From: Clostridia bacterium
Lineage (GTDB): Bacteria; Bacillota; Clostridia; Peptostreptococcales; Caminicellaceae
Length of the DNA: 43,026 bases
Assembly (NCBI GenBank): GCA_022361035.1
Contig: JAKSBP010000213.1
Location: forward strand, 1-43,026
Direction: 5' to 3'
Of the stretch, positions 42,921 through 43,026 are shown one piece after another; the first letter of the stretch is position 1, and each line of letters starts with the position of its first letter. The notes under the pieces were generated by a model. The model made no database searches. It worked only from the letters and a program-made list of their open reading frames with translations, and was not told where the DNA came from. The position numbers were made by a program, and so were the translations under genes.

Positions 42921-42941
42921 AAAGCTATAATATTAGCCTTT
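42921..42941 (+). terminator. Weak terminator of the FAD protein gene
   Basis: AAAGCTA and TAGCCTTT can pair with one bulge, followed by TATAAT-type sequence. A poor stem, so the call is tentative. Confidence 0.35.
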
Positions 42942-42967
42942 ATAATCTTAAATAAGGGTCTGTCTTA

Positions 42968-43026
42968 TATAGATATGTGATTGAGAATGTTAACTTACTA
43001 CAGCAACCACTGAGAATCCTTTAGGC
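42968..43026 (-). repeat. Dispersed repeat R1, copy 3 (inverted, cut by window end)
   Basis: The reverse complement matches the second half of 35-150 at about 90% over 59 bases, with GTTAACTTACTACAGC and GAGAATCCTTTAGGC identical. The rest lies outside the window. Beside it the sequence GGGTCTGTCTTATAT resembles insertion-sequence ends. Confidence 0.7.

Overview
The window is AT-rich, purine-rich on the coding strand, and reads as chromosomal DNA of a low-GC, endospore-forming, probably anaerobic Firmicute (Clostridia/Tissierellia-like; genus not determinable). The pointers are strong Shine-Dalgarno sites with frequent TTG/GTG starts, a Spo0E-like phosphatase, a SpoIIM-like protein, chemoreceptors, consensus sigma-A promoters and no sign of a plasmid, phage or rRNA/tRNA genes.

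Layout. 1-5000: a DMT permease, an 800-base gap, then a 979-residue secreted acidic protein built of eight repeats of about 113 residues. 5200-9720: topB, an MFS drug efflux pump and a TipA/Mta-type MerR regulator with a 19-bp-spacer promoter. 10035-11275: a two-gene ThrE-type amino-acid exporter. 11500-13056: an ABC-F ATPase on the minus strand. 13422-18404: a galactose/glucose ABC importer (mglBAC) followed by a LacI-type regulator; a perfect 12-bp operator-like palindrome sits just downstream of the mglB promoter. 18583-21694: two M42 metallopeptidases around a small secreted protein. 22162-26645: a soluble chemoreceptor, a flavin-reductase-like protein with a TetR-type operator, and a minus-strand WYL regulator, zinc-ribbon protein and prenyltransferase-fold protein. 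26646-29687: a long intergenic region with an orphan promoter, a spo0E-like gene and two DMT permeases. 29951-37057: an operon of membrane protein, DUF4129, DUF4350, MoxR ATPase and DUF58, followed by a SpoIIM-like gene (opposite strand) and an RDD protein, a recurrent envelope/sporulation-associated neighbourhood of unknown job. 37350-42918: a LytR-CpsA-Psr protein that seems to start at ATA, a transmembrane chemoreceptor and an FAD-dependent dehydrogenase.

The most unusual signal is between the genes. A structured element (working label STE) occurs three times (9716-9846, 38377-38580, 40842-41056). In two copies it lies inside a transcription terminator, and the terminator hairpin is present on both sides, although the two host terminators are unrelated in sequence. 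The third copy is diverged, yet its hairpins keep pairing through compensatory changes. Two further dispersed repeats (R1, three copies; R2, two copies), a 131-bp MITE-like hairpin and a 102-bp nested hairpin are also present. These non-coding families are the best candidates for something undescribed here; the protein genes mostly belong to known families, with the eight-repeat acidic protein the main exception.
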